Below, piece by piece: positions 46,320-59,728 of a DNA stretch of 64,000 nucleotides (positions are counted from its first letter, which is position 1; the number at the start of each line of letters is the position of its first letter). The notes beneath the pieces are model-generated. The model did not search any database and was not told where the DNA came from. It saw nothing but the letters and a program-made list of their open reading frames with translations. This DNA comes from Stomorhina lunata (taxonomy: Eukaryota; Arthropoda; Insecta; Diptera; Rhiniidae), in NCBI GenBank assembly GCA_933228675.1, contig OW121741.1, forward strand, positions 21,232,201 to 21,296,200, given 5' to 3'. The position numbers and the translations under genes were made by a program.

Positions 46320-48690
46320 AGTCCCCCCCTTCCTATTCCCTTATTCTCTATAAAAACCCCTTTTAAATCTTGTTTTCTATTCTACACAGTTTTCAAAAAC
46401 TTTTAAACATACAAAAACATTAATTTAAATTATTTAAACATATTCAAGACAAATGTTGCGACATATCCCCCACTCTAATACCAGAGCTCATCATCATCAT
46501 ACCCAAAATTAATCAAAATCATGCTAATGGTAAGGCGGCACAAAAACTCACAGATGTTGGGATCTTCTCGGAGTTTGATATGGAAAAACAACAAAAAAAT
46601 CTATTAAATTTTCTAAAAATTTTACAAAAATTTTCTAAAATCTAAGACCTTAAATTCATTGAGGTTTTTGCGGTGTTTTCTTTTTCTAATGCATACAAAT
46701 TTTCGGTGATGGATTTCCCCGTTGGTGTGATAGTCGTACTAAATCAACAACTGTTTGTTGTTGGATTTATTTCTGGCTCCCAACATTTATATCTTGAGTC
46801 CACATAATCCGGCTGGGGTAGAATGTTTGGTAGTTTTTTGCTCTATAATTTATTTTGGAAACATTGTGGTCTCTTGATAGAGAAAATTAACTCAACTCGT
46901 TTTCATTTTTATTAAGTTGTGAATGAATGAATGAAAGAATGAATGAATGGGCGAATGATAGCAATGAATGAAAACGAATGAGTGAGTGCCAGAATGTGGG
47001 GCCATTGTGTTGATGTCTATTATGGGTGTTTGGGGAAAAAGTTTATTTATTTTATGGTTAGATTTATAAACCTCTGTCAGTGGTTGGGTCTAAGAAGAAA
47101 GAGCAACAAATGTTTCAGCAACATGTGTCTGTTGATATAAACAAAGCAAATATTACACGTACTAAAAAGTTATATAAATTACTAAATTACATTATAGTTA
47201 AACTATTTATTTTGTAAGTTAAGGTCCCATAAGGACAAAAAAAAATTTTTTCGTCGATTTTTTTAGTTTTTTTGTTTCAAAAATTTTGAGATTTTTGAAG
47301 AAGTTGTCCTAATTAAATTATCTTATATTGAAAATGACTTATCAAATTTGATCGAATTGGGATCAAAATTACCCATTATTAGCTTTAATACAATATTTTT
47401 ATATGTTAAAAAATTTAAATAATTTTTGTGAACTTTTCAAAAATGAAAGATTTTCGTAAAAAAATGATTTTTGATTTTTAAATGCAAATAACTCAAAATT
47501 CGTTAAACATAAAAGCATAATTTTGAAGTGACTTTGAGCAAATTTTATGGGTATTATATTCTGTGAATTTCAACAAAATCGAACATTCCGTTCCAAAGTT
47601 ATGATAAAATTGATGGACCCGCCATTCAATAAATAAAATTTTATATATTTTTTTTTTTAATCAATCAACATAATAGAGCATAGAACTTGTCACTGCTCTA
47701 GTCTTAGTTCTGTTTAACCATCTTTTATAACAAAATTTTTCCATATACGAGTATAATACCCAAAATTTTTCCATGGTTATTAAAACAAACTAATTAATAA
47801 GCCAAAATAAATTTAAAATGTAAAACTTTGTTAAGCTGAGAAGACACAATCACTGTTGGATCTTCCTAACTAAAATTTATTAAAATTCAATAATTAATTA
47901 ATAACTTAACTAAATACTTTTGGAAGCTGTTAAAAGACCACACAAGTTGAATGTCTCTGTTGAAACAACAGGGGATTAAGTGTTGCAAGAGTCTGTAGAA
48001 TTTTGAAAACTCTTAAGCTGATCAAGTTCAATGGTTTGGTAACATGTTTTTCCTTATAGAGAAAGTTTCAATGAAATTAATTTAAATGTTTTCAATAACA
48101 ATATATTGATATTATATCTGTGGCAATAAATGATAATGGCTTAAGTTTACATAAGTGTTTTTTCCTTTTTTTACATAATCTTATTCTCTTCTTCGAGATC
48201 TATCACTAAGCAAAATTTTAAATATAAAATGTCGTTATTAACAAAATTATATGCATTTATATTAAATTTATATTAATTACTTCATATAAAACCTTTCACA
48301 CTTTTAGACTTAAGCCATTATGATTTATCGACGTAGACAAGTGACTTAACTTACATAAATCCAAAGAAACAAATCCAATAGGGTTGAATCAGAAGATCTT
48401 GATGGGTAAATAATTGGGCCATAGCGTCCTTCTATAACCACATGACAAAATTTCGAATTATTTTCCTAAACCGTTCACTATTGGCAGTAATATTTTGATC
48501 ATCATCGTTTTTTAATGCTATTGAGCCTAAGACTCCGCCAAACCATAATGTGCACTAAACAATTATTTTCTGTGGATGTAATCGTGTTTCGACAAAAGCT
48601 GAACCATTAATTAAGACCCCACTCTATCAACCATAAACATTTTATTAAAATCGGTCAAACCAAACAATTTGTACGAAAGTTATATAAGAA
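46320..48690. other. Spacer with minor repeats, no gene recognised
   Basis: Contains a GAAT-type short tandem run (about 46,920-46,985) and one copy of the dispersed AAATAACTC repeat (47,455-47,625). No open frame of interest. Confidence 0.6.
47455..47625 (+). repeat. Single dispersed copy of the 20,780-type repeat
   Basis: Carries GCAAATAACTCAAAATTCG, GTGACTTTGAGCA, AATTTCAACAAAATCGAAC and GTTCCAAAGTTATGATAAAA in the order seen at 20,780-21,612. Confidence 0.85.
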
Positions 48691-48694
48691 GAAG

Positions 48695-50487
48695 AAACTC
48701 CGCCAAAAAGTTGTGCAACATAAGTTTTTCTATAGAAAAAGTAACATAAGTTTTTCTATAAGTTTTTCTATAGAAAAGTTATGCAACATAAGTTTTTCTA
48801 CAGAAAATGTTGTGCAACATAAGATTTCCTATAGAAAAAGTTGTGCAACATAAGTTTTTCTATAGAAAAAGTTGTGCAACATAAATTTTTCTATAGAAAA
48901 AGTTGTGCAACATAAGTTTTTCTATAGAAAAAGTTAGGCAACATAAGTTTTTCTATAGAAAAAGTTAGGCAACATAAGTTTTTCTATAGCAAAAGTTGTG
49001 CAACATAAGTTTTTCTATAAAAAAAAGTTGTACAACATAAGTTTTTCTATAGAAAAAGATGTACATCATAAGTTTTTCTATAAAAAAAGTTGTGCAACAT
49101 AAGTTTTTCTAAAGAAAAAGTTGTGAAACATAAGTTCTTCTATAGAAAAAGTTGTGCAACATAAGTTTTTCTATAGAAAAAGTTGTGCAACATAAGTTTT
49201 TCAATAGAAAAAGTTGTGCAACATAAGTTTTTCTATAGAAAAAGTTATGCAACATAAGTTTTCCTATAGAAAAAGTTGTGCAACATAAGTTTTTCTATAG
49301 AAAAAGTTGTGCAACATAAGTTTTTCTATAGAAAAAGTTGTGCAACATAAGTTTTTCTATAGAAAAAGTTGCGCAACATAAGTTTTTCTATAGAAAAAGT
49401 TGTGCAACATAAGTTTTTCTATAGAAAAAGTTGTACAACATAAGTTTTTCTATAGAAAAAGTTGTGCAACATAAGTTTTTTTTGTAGAAAAAGTTATACA
49501 ACATAAGTTTTTCTATAAAAAAGTTGTGCAACATAAGTTTTTCTATAGAAAAAGTTGTGCAACATAAGTTTTTCTACAGAAAAAGCTGTGCAACATAAGT
49601 TTTTCTATAGAAAAAGTTGTGCAACATAAGTTTTTCTATAGAAAAAGTTGTGCAACATAAGCTTTTCTATAGAAAAAGTTGTGCATCATAAGTTTTTCTA
49701 TAGAAAAAGTTGAGCAACATAAGTTTTTCTATAGAAAAAGTTGTGCAACATAAGTTATTCTATAGAAAAAGTACTGCAACATAAGTTTTTCTATAGAAAA
49801 AGTAGTGCAACTTAAGTTTTTCTATAGAAAAAGTTGTGCAACATAAGTTTTTCTATAGAAAAAGTTGTGCAACATAAGTTTTTCTATAGAAAAAGTTGTG
49901 CAACATAAGTTTTTCTATAGAAAAAGTTGTGCAACATAAGTTTTTCTATAAAAAAGTTGTGCAACATAAGTTTTTCTATAGAAAAAGTTGTGCAACATAA
50001 GTTTTTCTATAGAAAAAGTTGTGCAACATAAGTTTTTCTATAGAAAAAGTTGTGCAACATAAGTTTTTCTATAGAAAAAGTTGTGCAACATAAGTTTTTC
50101 TATGGAAAAAGTTGTGCAACATAAGTTTTTCTATAGAAAAAGTTGTGCAACATAAGTTTTTCTATAGAAAAAGTTGTGCAACATAAGTTTTTCTGTATAA
50201 AAAGTTGTGCAACATAAGTTTTTCTATAGAAAAAGTTGTGCAGCATAAGTTTTTCTATAGAAAATTTTGTGCAACATAAGTTTTTCTATAGAAAAAGTTG
50301 TGCCACATAAGTTTTTCTATAGAAAAAGTAGTGCAACATACGTTTTTCTATAGAAAAAGTTGTGCAACATAAGTTTTTCTATAGAAAAAGTTGTGCAACA
50401 TAAGTTTTTCTATAGAAAAAGTTGTGCCACATAAGTTTTTCTATAGAAAAAGTTGTGCAACATAAGTTTTTCTATGGAAAATTTGTG
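48695..50487 (+). repeat. Satellite C, array 1 (31-bp unit)
   Basis: About 58 units of 31 bp: GTTGTGCAACATAAG followed by the 16-bp palindrome TTTTTCTATAGAAAAA (GTTGTG at 49,275 and 49,306). Edge units are more diverged than central ones. The palindrome is the core of satellite A, while the GTTGTGCAAC part is specific to satellite C. Confidence 0.99.
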
Positions 50488-51869
50488 CTCCAGTTAGTGA
50501 TAAAATAGTGGATTTACTAGATAACAACGAGCCATAAGTAAGTCCTTAAAAAACAACTATGACTAATAGGTCATTTAATATCTTCCCCCTCTTCCTGTTG
50601 ACACAATTTCCTTCCAATTATAATATTTTAGTACCTACTTCATTTATTAAAAACAAAAAGAAAAACAAAATTTCAATTAACAATATTATCCTATGGCCTA
50701 AATACTTTAAAACAATCCCCCAAAACTTCAAATGAAAAATTTCTTCCTCCACCATAAATTGACCCCAAACTTAAATAAAACAATTCAATTAATATCCTGT
50801 TTAAAAATTCCATTAAACAAAGACTGCACCCAACCTAAAGCCAACAAAACACTCCTCTTATATTAAAACATTACGTAAAACTCTCCAGGGGGGCTTTGGG
50901 GTTGATTAGCCTCTAACCCCAAAAAAAAAAGACAAAGCTTGCAATCTAAATAAATTTTTTAAGCAGCCGTTTTTCATATTCGTATCTCCGAAAAAATTAA
51001 TTTATCAAAATTGCATTCTTGGCCACAAACTTTTTTAAGGATAAACTTATAAATAAGGACATGAAAGGAAATTTTTTTGTTTACGGTAAAAGTAATAAAC
51101 CAGAAAATTGCCTCCTCAAAAAATGTTAAAGGAGTTGGATGAGAAACTTGAAAATTGTTTGCATGTTCTAGAAAATGTTTTATGACACTCCCCCTCCTCC
51201 ATTGAAGAGGTGCCTGAGTTAAAGCTAAATATTTGCTTATATCAGAGAACATCCTTTAAATAACATTCATAACTTTCGGACACTCCTTGACCAATTTATA
51301 GAGTTTTTGTTTGAATTTTTGAGGGCATTATTTTGGTGTTTTTGGAAAAGTTTGTTTATAGTAATAAAACAAAAAACTAAACAAGTTATTTTGTTGTATA
51401 TCCTGTATCCTTTGCATATAAACTAAAGCCAATAGCAGAAAGTTTTGCTCCAACACGATTCAAAGTATGGAAAAACAAGTGGATTAGATAGAAGTTTTAA
51501 CTTTTAGCTGCCCGAAGAGGAATGTTTAGCAGTAAAGAGGGATATTAATATTGATTGTTGCTACAATTTTAGCTTTAAGGCCATAAAACTTTAGTAGAAC
51601 ATGATGAATAGGAATGGCAAGGAACTGGGGGAAGTTGGTTATAAAAAATAAAAAACTTGTGGGTGGTGTATTAAGTTATTAAATTTAGAGGGAGGATTTG
51701 AAATTGCCTTTCAAAACTTATTAGAACAAAAGTAAATTTTCTTACAAAATTTGTATACAAGCAATTACAAGAACTAAACAGTAAAAGAAACTAGAACTGA
51801 ACCAAGACTTGAACCAAGAAATGAACCTAAGACTGAACTAGAACTAAACTAAACTCAGAACTGAACTAC
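50488..51869. other. Spacer between satellite C arrays 1 and 2
   Basis: About 1.4 kb. A 92-codon minus frame (50,974-51,252) has no recognised domain. The right edge (51,765-51,868) is an irregular run of GAACTGAAC/GAACTAAAC units that passes straight into satellite C. Confidence 0.6.
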
Positions 51870-54215
51870 AACTAAAGTTGTGCAACATAAGTTCTTCTAT
51901 AGAAAAAGTTGTGCAACATAAGTTTTTCTACAGAAAAAGTTGTGCAACATAAGTTTCTCAATAAAAAAAGTTGTGTAAGATAATATTTTCCATACAAAAA
52001 AATGTGCAACATAAGTTTTTCTATAGAAAAAGTAGTGCAACATCAGTTTTTCTATGGAAAAAGTTGTGCAACATAAGTTTTTCTATAGAAAAAGTTGTGC
52101 AACATAAGTTTTTCTATAGAAAAAGTTGTGCAACATAAGTTTTTCTATAGAAAAAGTTGTGCAACATAAGTTTTTCTATAGAAAAAGTTGTGCAACATAA
52201 GTTTTTCTATAGAAAAAGTTGTGCAACATAAGTTTTTCTATAGAAAAAGTTGTGCAACATAAGTTTTTCTATAGAAAAAGTTGTGCAACATAAGTTTTTC
52301 TATAGAGAAAGTTGTGCAACATAAGTTTTTCTATAGAAAAAGTTGTGCAACATAAGTTTTTCTATAGAAAAAGTTGTGCAACATAAGTTTTTCTATAGAA
52401 AAAGTTGTGCAACATAAGTTTTTCTATAGAAAAAGTTGTGCAACATAAGTTTTTCTATAGAAAAAGTTGTGCAACATAAGTTTTTCTATAGAAAAGGTTG
52501 TGCAACATAAGTTTTTCTATAGAAAAAGTTGTGCAACATAAGTTTTTCTATAGAAAAAGTTGTGCAACATAAGTTTTTCTATAGAAAAAGTTGTGCAACA
52601 TAAGTTTTTCTATAGAAAAAGTTGTGCAACATGAGTTTTTCTACAAAAAACAAGTTGTGCAACATAAGTTTTTCTATAGAAAAAGTTGTGCAGCGTAAGT
52701 TTTTCTATAGAAAAAGATGTGCAACATAAGTTTTTCTATAGATAAAGTTGTGCAATATAAGTTTTTCTATAGAAAAAGTTGTTCAACATAAGTTTTTCTT
52801 ATTTTTGCAATATAAATTTTTCTATAGATAAAGTTGTGCAACATAAGTTTTTCTACAGAAAAAGTTTTGCAACAAACGTTTTTCTACAGAAAAAGTTGTG
52901 CAACATAAGTTTTTCTATGGAAACAGTTTTGCAATATAAGTTCTTCTATAGAAAAAGTTGTGCAACATAAGCTTTTTATAGAAAAATTTGTGCAACATAA
53001 GTTTTTCTATGAAAACAGTTTTGCAGTATAAGTTTTTCACTAGAAAAAGTTGTTCAACATAAGTTTTTCTATAGAAAAAGTTGTGCAACATAAGTTTTTC
53101 TATAGAAAAAGTTGTGCAACATACGTTTTTTTATAGAAAAAGTTGTGCAACATAAGTTTTTCTATGAAAACAGTTTTGCAGTATAAGTTTTTCACTAGAA
53201 AAAGTTGTTCAACATAAGTTTTTCTATAGAAAAAGTTATGCAACATAAGTTTTTCTATAGAAAAAGTTGTGTAACATAAGTTTTTCTATAGAAAAAGTTG
53301 TGTAACATAAGTTTTTCTATAGAAAAAGTTGTGCAACATAAATTTTTCTATAGATAAAGTTGTGCAACATAAGTTTTTCTACAGAAAAAGTTTTGCAACA
53401 AACGTTTTTCTACAGAAAAAGTTGTGCAACATAAGTTTTTCTATGGAAACAGTTTTGCAATATAAGTTCTTCTATAGAAAAAGTTGTGCAACATAAGCTT
53501 TTTATAGAAAAATTTGTGCAACATAAGTTTTTCTATGAAAACAGTTATGCAGTATAAGTTTTTCACTAGAAAAAGTTGTTCAACATAAGTTTTTCTATAG
53601 AAAAAGTTGTGCAACATAAGTTTTTCTATAGAAAAAGTTGTGCAACATAAGTTTTTCTATAGAAAAAGTTGTGCAACATACGTTTTTCTATAGAAAAAGT
53701 TGTGCAACATAAGTTTTTCTATAGAAAAAGTTGTGCAACATAAGTTTTTCTATAGAAAAAGTTGTGCAACATAAGTTTTGCTATAGAAAAAGTTGTGCAA
53801 CATAAGTTTTTCTATAGAAAAATTTGTGCAACATAATTTTTTTATAAAAAAAAAAGTTGTGCAACATAAGTTTCTCTGTACAGAAAGCAGTGCAACATAA
53901 GTTTTTCCTTACAAGAAATTGTGCAACATAAGTTTTTCTATAGAAAAAGTTATGCAACATAAGTTTTTCTATAGAAAAAGTTGTGCAACATAAGTTTTTC
54001 TGTACAAAAAGTTGTGCAACATAAGTTTTTCTATAGAAAAAGTTGTGCAACATAAGTTTTTCTATAGAAAAAGTTGTGCAACATAAGTTTTTCTATAGAA
54101 AAAGTTGTGCAACATAAGTTTTTCTATAGAAAAAATTGTGCACATAAGTTTTACTATAATAAAAATAGTGCGACGTAAGTTTTCCAATAGAAAAAGTTGT
54201 GCAACTAAGCTTTAA
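51870..54215 (+). repeat. Satellite C, array 2
   Basis: About 75 units. Units at 52,080-52,660 are nearly identical. A variant block recurs about 528 bp apart (17 monomers): TAGATAAAGTTGTGC, AGTTTTGCAACAAACG and AAACAGTTTTGCAATATAAG start near 52,822 and 53,350. A further variant block, GAAAGCAGTGC then CCTTACAAGAAATTGTGC (53,883-53,930), is also found in array 4. Confidence 0.99.
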
Positions 54216-55465
54216 ATTCATTTAGGTTGTAAGCAAAAGTAATAGAACTAACTTCAATTTTGTTTGACAATTTTAATTTTGTGTCATTTTACATTTTTGC
54301 ACATAACTTTAGTAGGTGGATAATATTTTTGTATTAAGATTTGACTATTTCTAAAACATTAGAAAATATTATTAGATATTAAATAATTCTCAGAATTCAA
54401 AAATTTTTAAATTTTTTTAGAAGCCCATAAAAATTATTGATATTTTAATTAAATTTAACTACTTTCTAATAATTTCCCATTACAATTTTCACTAAAAGCA
54501 AACCGCAAATTCTTTTTCCATTTTCAATAAAACGCGGTTCTTTTAGTTGAAGGTCGATTAGTTTTCAAAATTATTAAATCATAAACAAAATTTCTAAACC
54601 CAACAAAAATCAACCACTAACCAAATAATATTCTGGAAAATGTTTTGAATACTAATTTCGTTAATAAATATATAATAAAGAATGATCAAATTTATGAGTG
54701 TGTGACTAAATTTTTCACAAACATAAATTAAATTTTTATACGAAAAAAAGCTCAAAACTAAGAGAATTATTTGTAAACGCTTGAATTATCATAATTAGGT
54801 ATTTTGAATGCAACAAGTGTTAAATTGATGCGATGCACGTAAGCAAATTATGAACAAACGAACTTTATACCTGAACAAAAAAAGACGTCATCATAATGCA
54901 GGGAGACTATAATACATCTAAGACTTTTAAGGCGGGGAGTCAAAATAGTTTAGCCTTAGAAAAATATACGATATTTAGATTTTCTTTTGATTTGAACAAT
55001 TTTTACTTCATTTCGAACTGTAGTTTCTTTGATTTAAAATCGTTTAAAGTTTGTTTATTTTTCCCCTTGTAAATCAAGGCTTTGGTGTCTTCTGATTATT
55101 TGTGGTTATAATAGTTAGGTTATGTTTTGTGAGAGGCATAGAGCCAAGAGATTTATTTTACGTATGAATAATTTTTTATAGAACGGAAACTCAAAGTAAT
55201 AAACTATAGGAAAGTTTGCTTTTTGGTAATAAACTTTTAAGAATTATTACAGTTTAATGCAGATAAAGTTTTGAAAAAAATTTTCAGTGTAATTTGCTTA
55301 TGTAAATTTAAGCTTTAGGAAGAATATTGGGATTTGCTTAAGTATCTAAAAATACAAAAAAATGTTGTACATGAAAGCAACAAAATATTTAATATGAAAT
55401 CTAAAATTTACATTTTAAATTTTTGTCAAACGAAGTCATAATTTTTACATGAAATCTTTTTTTGG
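54216..55465. other. Spacer between satellite C arrays 2 and 3
   Basis: About 1.25 kb of AT-rich sequence. No coding sequence or repeat family recognised. Confidence 0.55.
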
Positions 55466-56616
55466 ATATGCAACATAAGTTTTTCTATAGAAATAGTTGT
55501 GCAACATAAGTTTTTCTACAGAAAAAGTCGTGCAACAAAAGTTTTTCTAAAGAAAAAGTTGTGCAACATAAGTTCTTCTTTAGAAAAAGTTGCGCAACAA
55601 AAGTTTTTCTATAGAAAAAGCCATGCCACAAAAGTTTTTCAATAGAAAGAGTTGTGCAACATAAGTCTTTCTTTAGAAAAAGTTATGCAACATAAGTTTT
55701 TCTATAGATAAAGTTGTGCAACATACATTTTCTTAAAAAAAAAGTTGCATAACATAAGTTTTTCTATAGAAAAAGTTGCGCTACATAAGTTTTTCAATAG
55801 AAAAATTTGTGCAACAAAAGTTTTCCTATGGAAAAAGGTGTGCAATATAAGTTTTTCTTTAGAAAACATAACATAAGTTTTTCCTTAAAAAAACTGTGCA
55901 ACATATGTTTTTCTTTAGAGAAAGTTGTGCAACATAAGTTTTTCTATAAAAAAAAGTTGTGCCATATAAGTCCTTCTATAGATAAAGTTGTGCAACATAA
56001 GTTTTTCTATAGAAAAAGTTCTGCAACATAAGTTTTTTTATAGAAAAAGTTTTGCAACATAAGTTTTTCTATAGACAAAGTTGTGTACCATAAGTTTTTC
56101 TATAGATAAAGTTGTGCAACATACGTTTTCTTTAAAAAAAAGTTGCACAACATAAGTTTTTCTATAGAAAAAGTTGCGCAATATAAGTTTTTCCATAGAA
56201 AAGTTTGTGCAACAAAAGTTTTCCTATGAAAAAAGGTATGCAACATAAGTTTTTCTATAAAAAGTAGTTTAATATAAGTTTTCTATAGAAAAAGTTGTGC
56301 AACATGAGTTTTTCTATGGAAAAAGTTCTGCAACATAAGTTTCTCTATAGAAAAAGTTGTACAACATAAGTTTTTCTAAGTTTTTCTAAGTTTGTGCAAC
56401 AAAAAGAAAAAGATGTACAGCATGATTTTTTCTATAGAAAAAGTTCTGCAACATCTGTTTATCTATAGAAAAAGTTTCGCAACATCTGTTTTTTTTTCAA
56501 ATAAAAAATTCCGCAAAATATGTTTTTCTATAGAAAAACTTGTGCAAAATCGGTTTTTGGAAAAATTCATTTTTCCATCAATTTTCAAAAAATTGTGTAT
56601 AGTCAATTTTCGATAG

Positions 56617-56661
<45 letters not shown>

Positions 56662-56960
56662 AATATTCTGTAGAAAAGTTGTACCTCATAAGTAAAAAAA
56701 TTTGTGCAACATGAGTTTTTCTATAGAAAAAGTAGTGCACATGAGTTTTTCTATAGAAAAAGTTGTGCAACATTAGTTTTTCTCTAGAAAAATGTATGCA
56801 ACATTAGTTTTTTTTATAGAAAAAGTTGTGTAACATGAGTTTTTCTTTACAAAAGTTGTGCAATATCTGTTTTTCTATAAAAAAAAAAGTTGCTTAACAT
56901 ATGATGTTCTATAGAAAAACTTGTGCAAAATCGTTTTTTGGAAAAATTTCTTATAAATAA
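55466..56960 (+). repeat. Satellite C, array 3 (diverged)
   Basis: About 48 units with many substitutions and length changes, the oldest-looking of the five arrays. A TA microsatellite (about 56,620-56,658) lies inside it. The last units grade into unrecognisable sequence by about 57,010. Confidence 0.96.
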
Positions 56961-57694
56961 TAAATTTCCTATAGTCAAGTTTTGAAAAGTTTCCTATACA
57001 AAAATTTTTCTATTGCTTTCAGTCATTCGTCTACATTTTTGCTTTAATTGTAATACAATCTACATTTCTTCTCCAGACAATTTCTCTAAAGCAACTGGAA
57101 CAGGGGTGGGGGCGGTGCTGGCACATTGAAATTGAAACTTTGCACAGAATATCAACTGGAATATTTGCAAAATTGCATTCAGGGCACGTGTCATTTGTAA
57201 CACATTTCATTAACAGTTTTCAAGTGAAAAACAGAAAAAACAAGGAAATAAGTAAGAAGTGATATTATCCAAAAGCCGGAGGGGCCAAACGTTAAATAAC
57301 TCAAAGATGTCAGTAAAGTTAATGAAAATTAAAAGGAAGGGAATTAAAGGGAATGGAATTAAAAGGAATGAAATTAAAAGGATTAAGATAAAGGATTTTG
57401 AGGGCAAGATAATAAACAGCTTTTTTCTTAAACATTTAAGAACTTATGGATTTTAAATTGATCTTTGTTATGTCCCCGCTTTTATTGGAATTTTACTATA
57501 AATACATTTTTTAAAATAAAATTAACGAAGAAAAAATATTTCATTGCTAATTAGCCATTGCAAAACAACTGATAATTTAAAACGAAACTCCCACTTATTT
57601 ATCAAAAACCCATTAAATCAAATTTTAAAAAATTTGTCAGGTTATGGCGAATCTTCTATACATTTCACCTATTTTTATTCAAAACTTGTAATAT
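56961..57694. other. Spacer between satellite C arrays 3 and 4
   Basis: Contains a lysine-rich 65-codon frame at 57,259-57,456 arising from GGAATTAAAAGG-type short repeats (57,330-57,400). No supported gene. Confidence 0.55.
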
Positions 57695-59675
57695 TTTTCT
57701 ATAAAAAGTTGTGCAACATAAGTTTTTCTGTAGAAAAAGTTGTGCAACATAAGTTTAACTATAGAAAAAGATGTGCAACATAAGTTTTTTTTTATAAAAA
57801 CGTTGTCCCACGTAAGTGTTTCTATAGAAAAATTTGTACAACATACGTTTTTCAAAAACAAATTTGTGCAACATAAGTTTTTTACAGAAAAAGTTGAGCA
57901 TCATAAGTTTTTCTATAGAAAAAGTTGTGCAACATAAGTTTTTCTATAGAAAAAGTTGTGCAACATAAGTTTTTCTATAGAAAAAGTTGTGCAACATAAG
58001 TTTTTCTATGGAAAAAGTTGTGCAACATAAGTTTTTCTTTGGAAAAAGTTGTGCAACATAAGTTTTTTACAGAAAAAGTTGTGCAACATAAGTTTTTCTA
58101 TGGAAAAAGTTGTGCAACATAAGTTTTTTATAGAAAAAGTTGTGCAACATAAGTTTTTCTACAGAAAAAGTTGTGCAACATAAGTTTTTCTATGGAAAAA
58201 GTTGTGCAACATAAGTTTTTCTATGGAAAAAGTTGTGCAACATAAGTTTTTCTATGGAAAAAGTTGTGCAACATAAGTTTTTTATAGAAAAAGTTGTGCA
58301 ACATAAGTTTTTCTATAGAAAAAGTTGTGCAACATAAGTTTTTCAATAGAAAAAGTTGTGCAACATAAGTTTTTCCATTAAAAAAAATTGTGCAACATAA
58401 GTTTTCTATAGAAAAAGCTGTGCAACATAAATTTTTCCATAAAAGAAGTTGTGCAACATAAAATTTTCTATAGAAAAAGTTGTGCAACATAAGTTTTTCT
58501 ATGGAAAAAGTTGTGCAACATAAGTTTTTCTTTGGAAAAAGTTGTGCAACATAAGTTTTTTACAGAAAAAGTTGTGCAACATAAGTTTTTTATAGAAAAA
58601 GTTGTGCGACATAAGTTTTTCTACAGAAAAAGTTGTGCAACATAAGTTTTTCTATGGAAAAAGTTGTGCAACATAAGTTTTTCTATGGAAAAAGTTGTGC
58701 AACATAAGTTTTTCTATGGAAAAAGTTGTGCAACATAAGTTTTTTATAGAAAAAGTTGTGCAACATAAGTTTTTCTATAGAAAAAGTTGTGCAACATAAG
58801 TTTTTCCATTAAAAAAAATTGTGCAACATAAGTTTTCTATAGAAAAAGCTGTGCAACATAAATTTTTCCATAAAAGAAGTTGTGCAACATAAAATTTTTT
58901 ATAGAAAAAGTTGTGCAACATAAGTTTTTCTATAGAAAAAGTTGTGCAACATAAGTTTTTCTATGGAAAAAGTTGTGCAACATAAGTTTTTCTATGGAAA
59001 AAGTTGTGCAACATAAGTTTTTTTATAGAAAAAGTTGTGCAACATAAGTTTTTCTATAGCAAAAGTTGTGCAACATAAGTTTTTCTATAGAAAAAGTTGT
59101 GCAACATAAGTTTTTCTATAGAAAAAGTTGTGCAACATAAGTTTTTCTATAGAAAAATTTGTGCAACATAAGTTTTTCTATAGAAAAATTTGTGCAACAT
59201 AAGTTTTTCTACAGAAAAAGTTGTGCAACATAAGTTTTTCTATAGAAGAAGTTGTGCAACATAAGTTTTTCTATAGAAAAAGTTGTACAACATAAGTTTT
59301 TCTGTACAGAAAGCAGTGCAACATAAGTTTTTCCTTACAAGAAATTGTGCAACATAAGTTTTTCTATAGAAAAAGTTATGCAACAAAAGTTTTTCTATAG
59401 AAAAAGTTGTGCAACATAAGTTTTTCTATAGAAAAAGTTGTGTTACATAATTTATTTTATGGAAAAGTTGTGCAACATAAGTTTTTTATAGAAAAAGTCA
59501 TGCAACATAAGTTTTTCTATAGAAAAAGTTGTGCATCATAAGTTTTTTTATAGAAAAAATTGTGCAACATAAGTTTTTCTATAGAAAAAGTTATGCAATT
59601 TAAGTGTTTCTCTAGAAAAAGTATTGCTACATAAGTGTATGTATAGAAAAATTTGTGCAACAACAGTTTTCCTGT
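57695..59675 (+). repeat. Satellite C, array 4
   Basis: About 64 units. Two blocks of about 450 bp are near-duplicates (about 58,010-58,470 and 58,500-58,900), sharing the order of TTTTTTACAGAAAAAG, TTTTTCCATTAAAAAA, AAAAAGCTGTGC and TTCCATAAAAGAAGTTG variants. The GAAAGCAGTGC block at 59,308-59,355 matches the one in array 2. Confidence 0.98.
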
Positions 59676-59728
59676 ATTATGATATTATCATAATACCCTA
59701 GCACCAAATGGTGAAGGGTATAATAATG
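59676..59728. repeat. Inverted repeat (hairpin) at array edge
   Basis: ATACCCTAGCACC and GGTGAAGGGTAT form an imperfect hairpin with a four-base loop (59,693-59,721), flanked by TTATCATA and ATAATAATG that extend the arms. A half-copy is at about 25,059-25,074. Such hairpins are often parts of transposable elements in fly genomes; the element is not identified. Confidence 0.6.

Noticed and set aside
45256..46406. Open frames of 300-365 codons reading [10 protein letters not shown] or [10 protein letters not shown]
   Set aside because: Pure 10-bp minisatellite, open in all six frames. The N-terminal part of one frame is the antisense of a transposase.
48695..50487. Possible CRISPR array because of regular short repeats
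   Set aside because: Units are contiguous with no unique spacers, the context is eukaryotic and no cas genes exist.
50974..51252. 92-codon minus frame
   Set aside because: No recognised domain, signal peptide or promoter context, in AT-rich spacer between satellites. It could be a chance frame.
57259..57456. Lysine-rich 65-codon frame
   Set aside because: Generated by short GGAATTAAAAGG-like repeats; an overlapping antisense frame is equally open and no homology is recognised.
53781..58490. Repetitive minus frames such as MLHNFFYRKTYVAQLF
   Set aside because: Translation of satellite C; the same repeat appears in other frames and arrays with stops, so no gene is supported.
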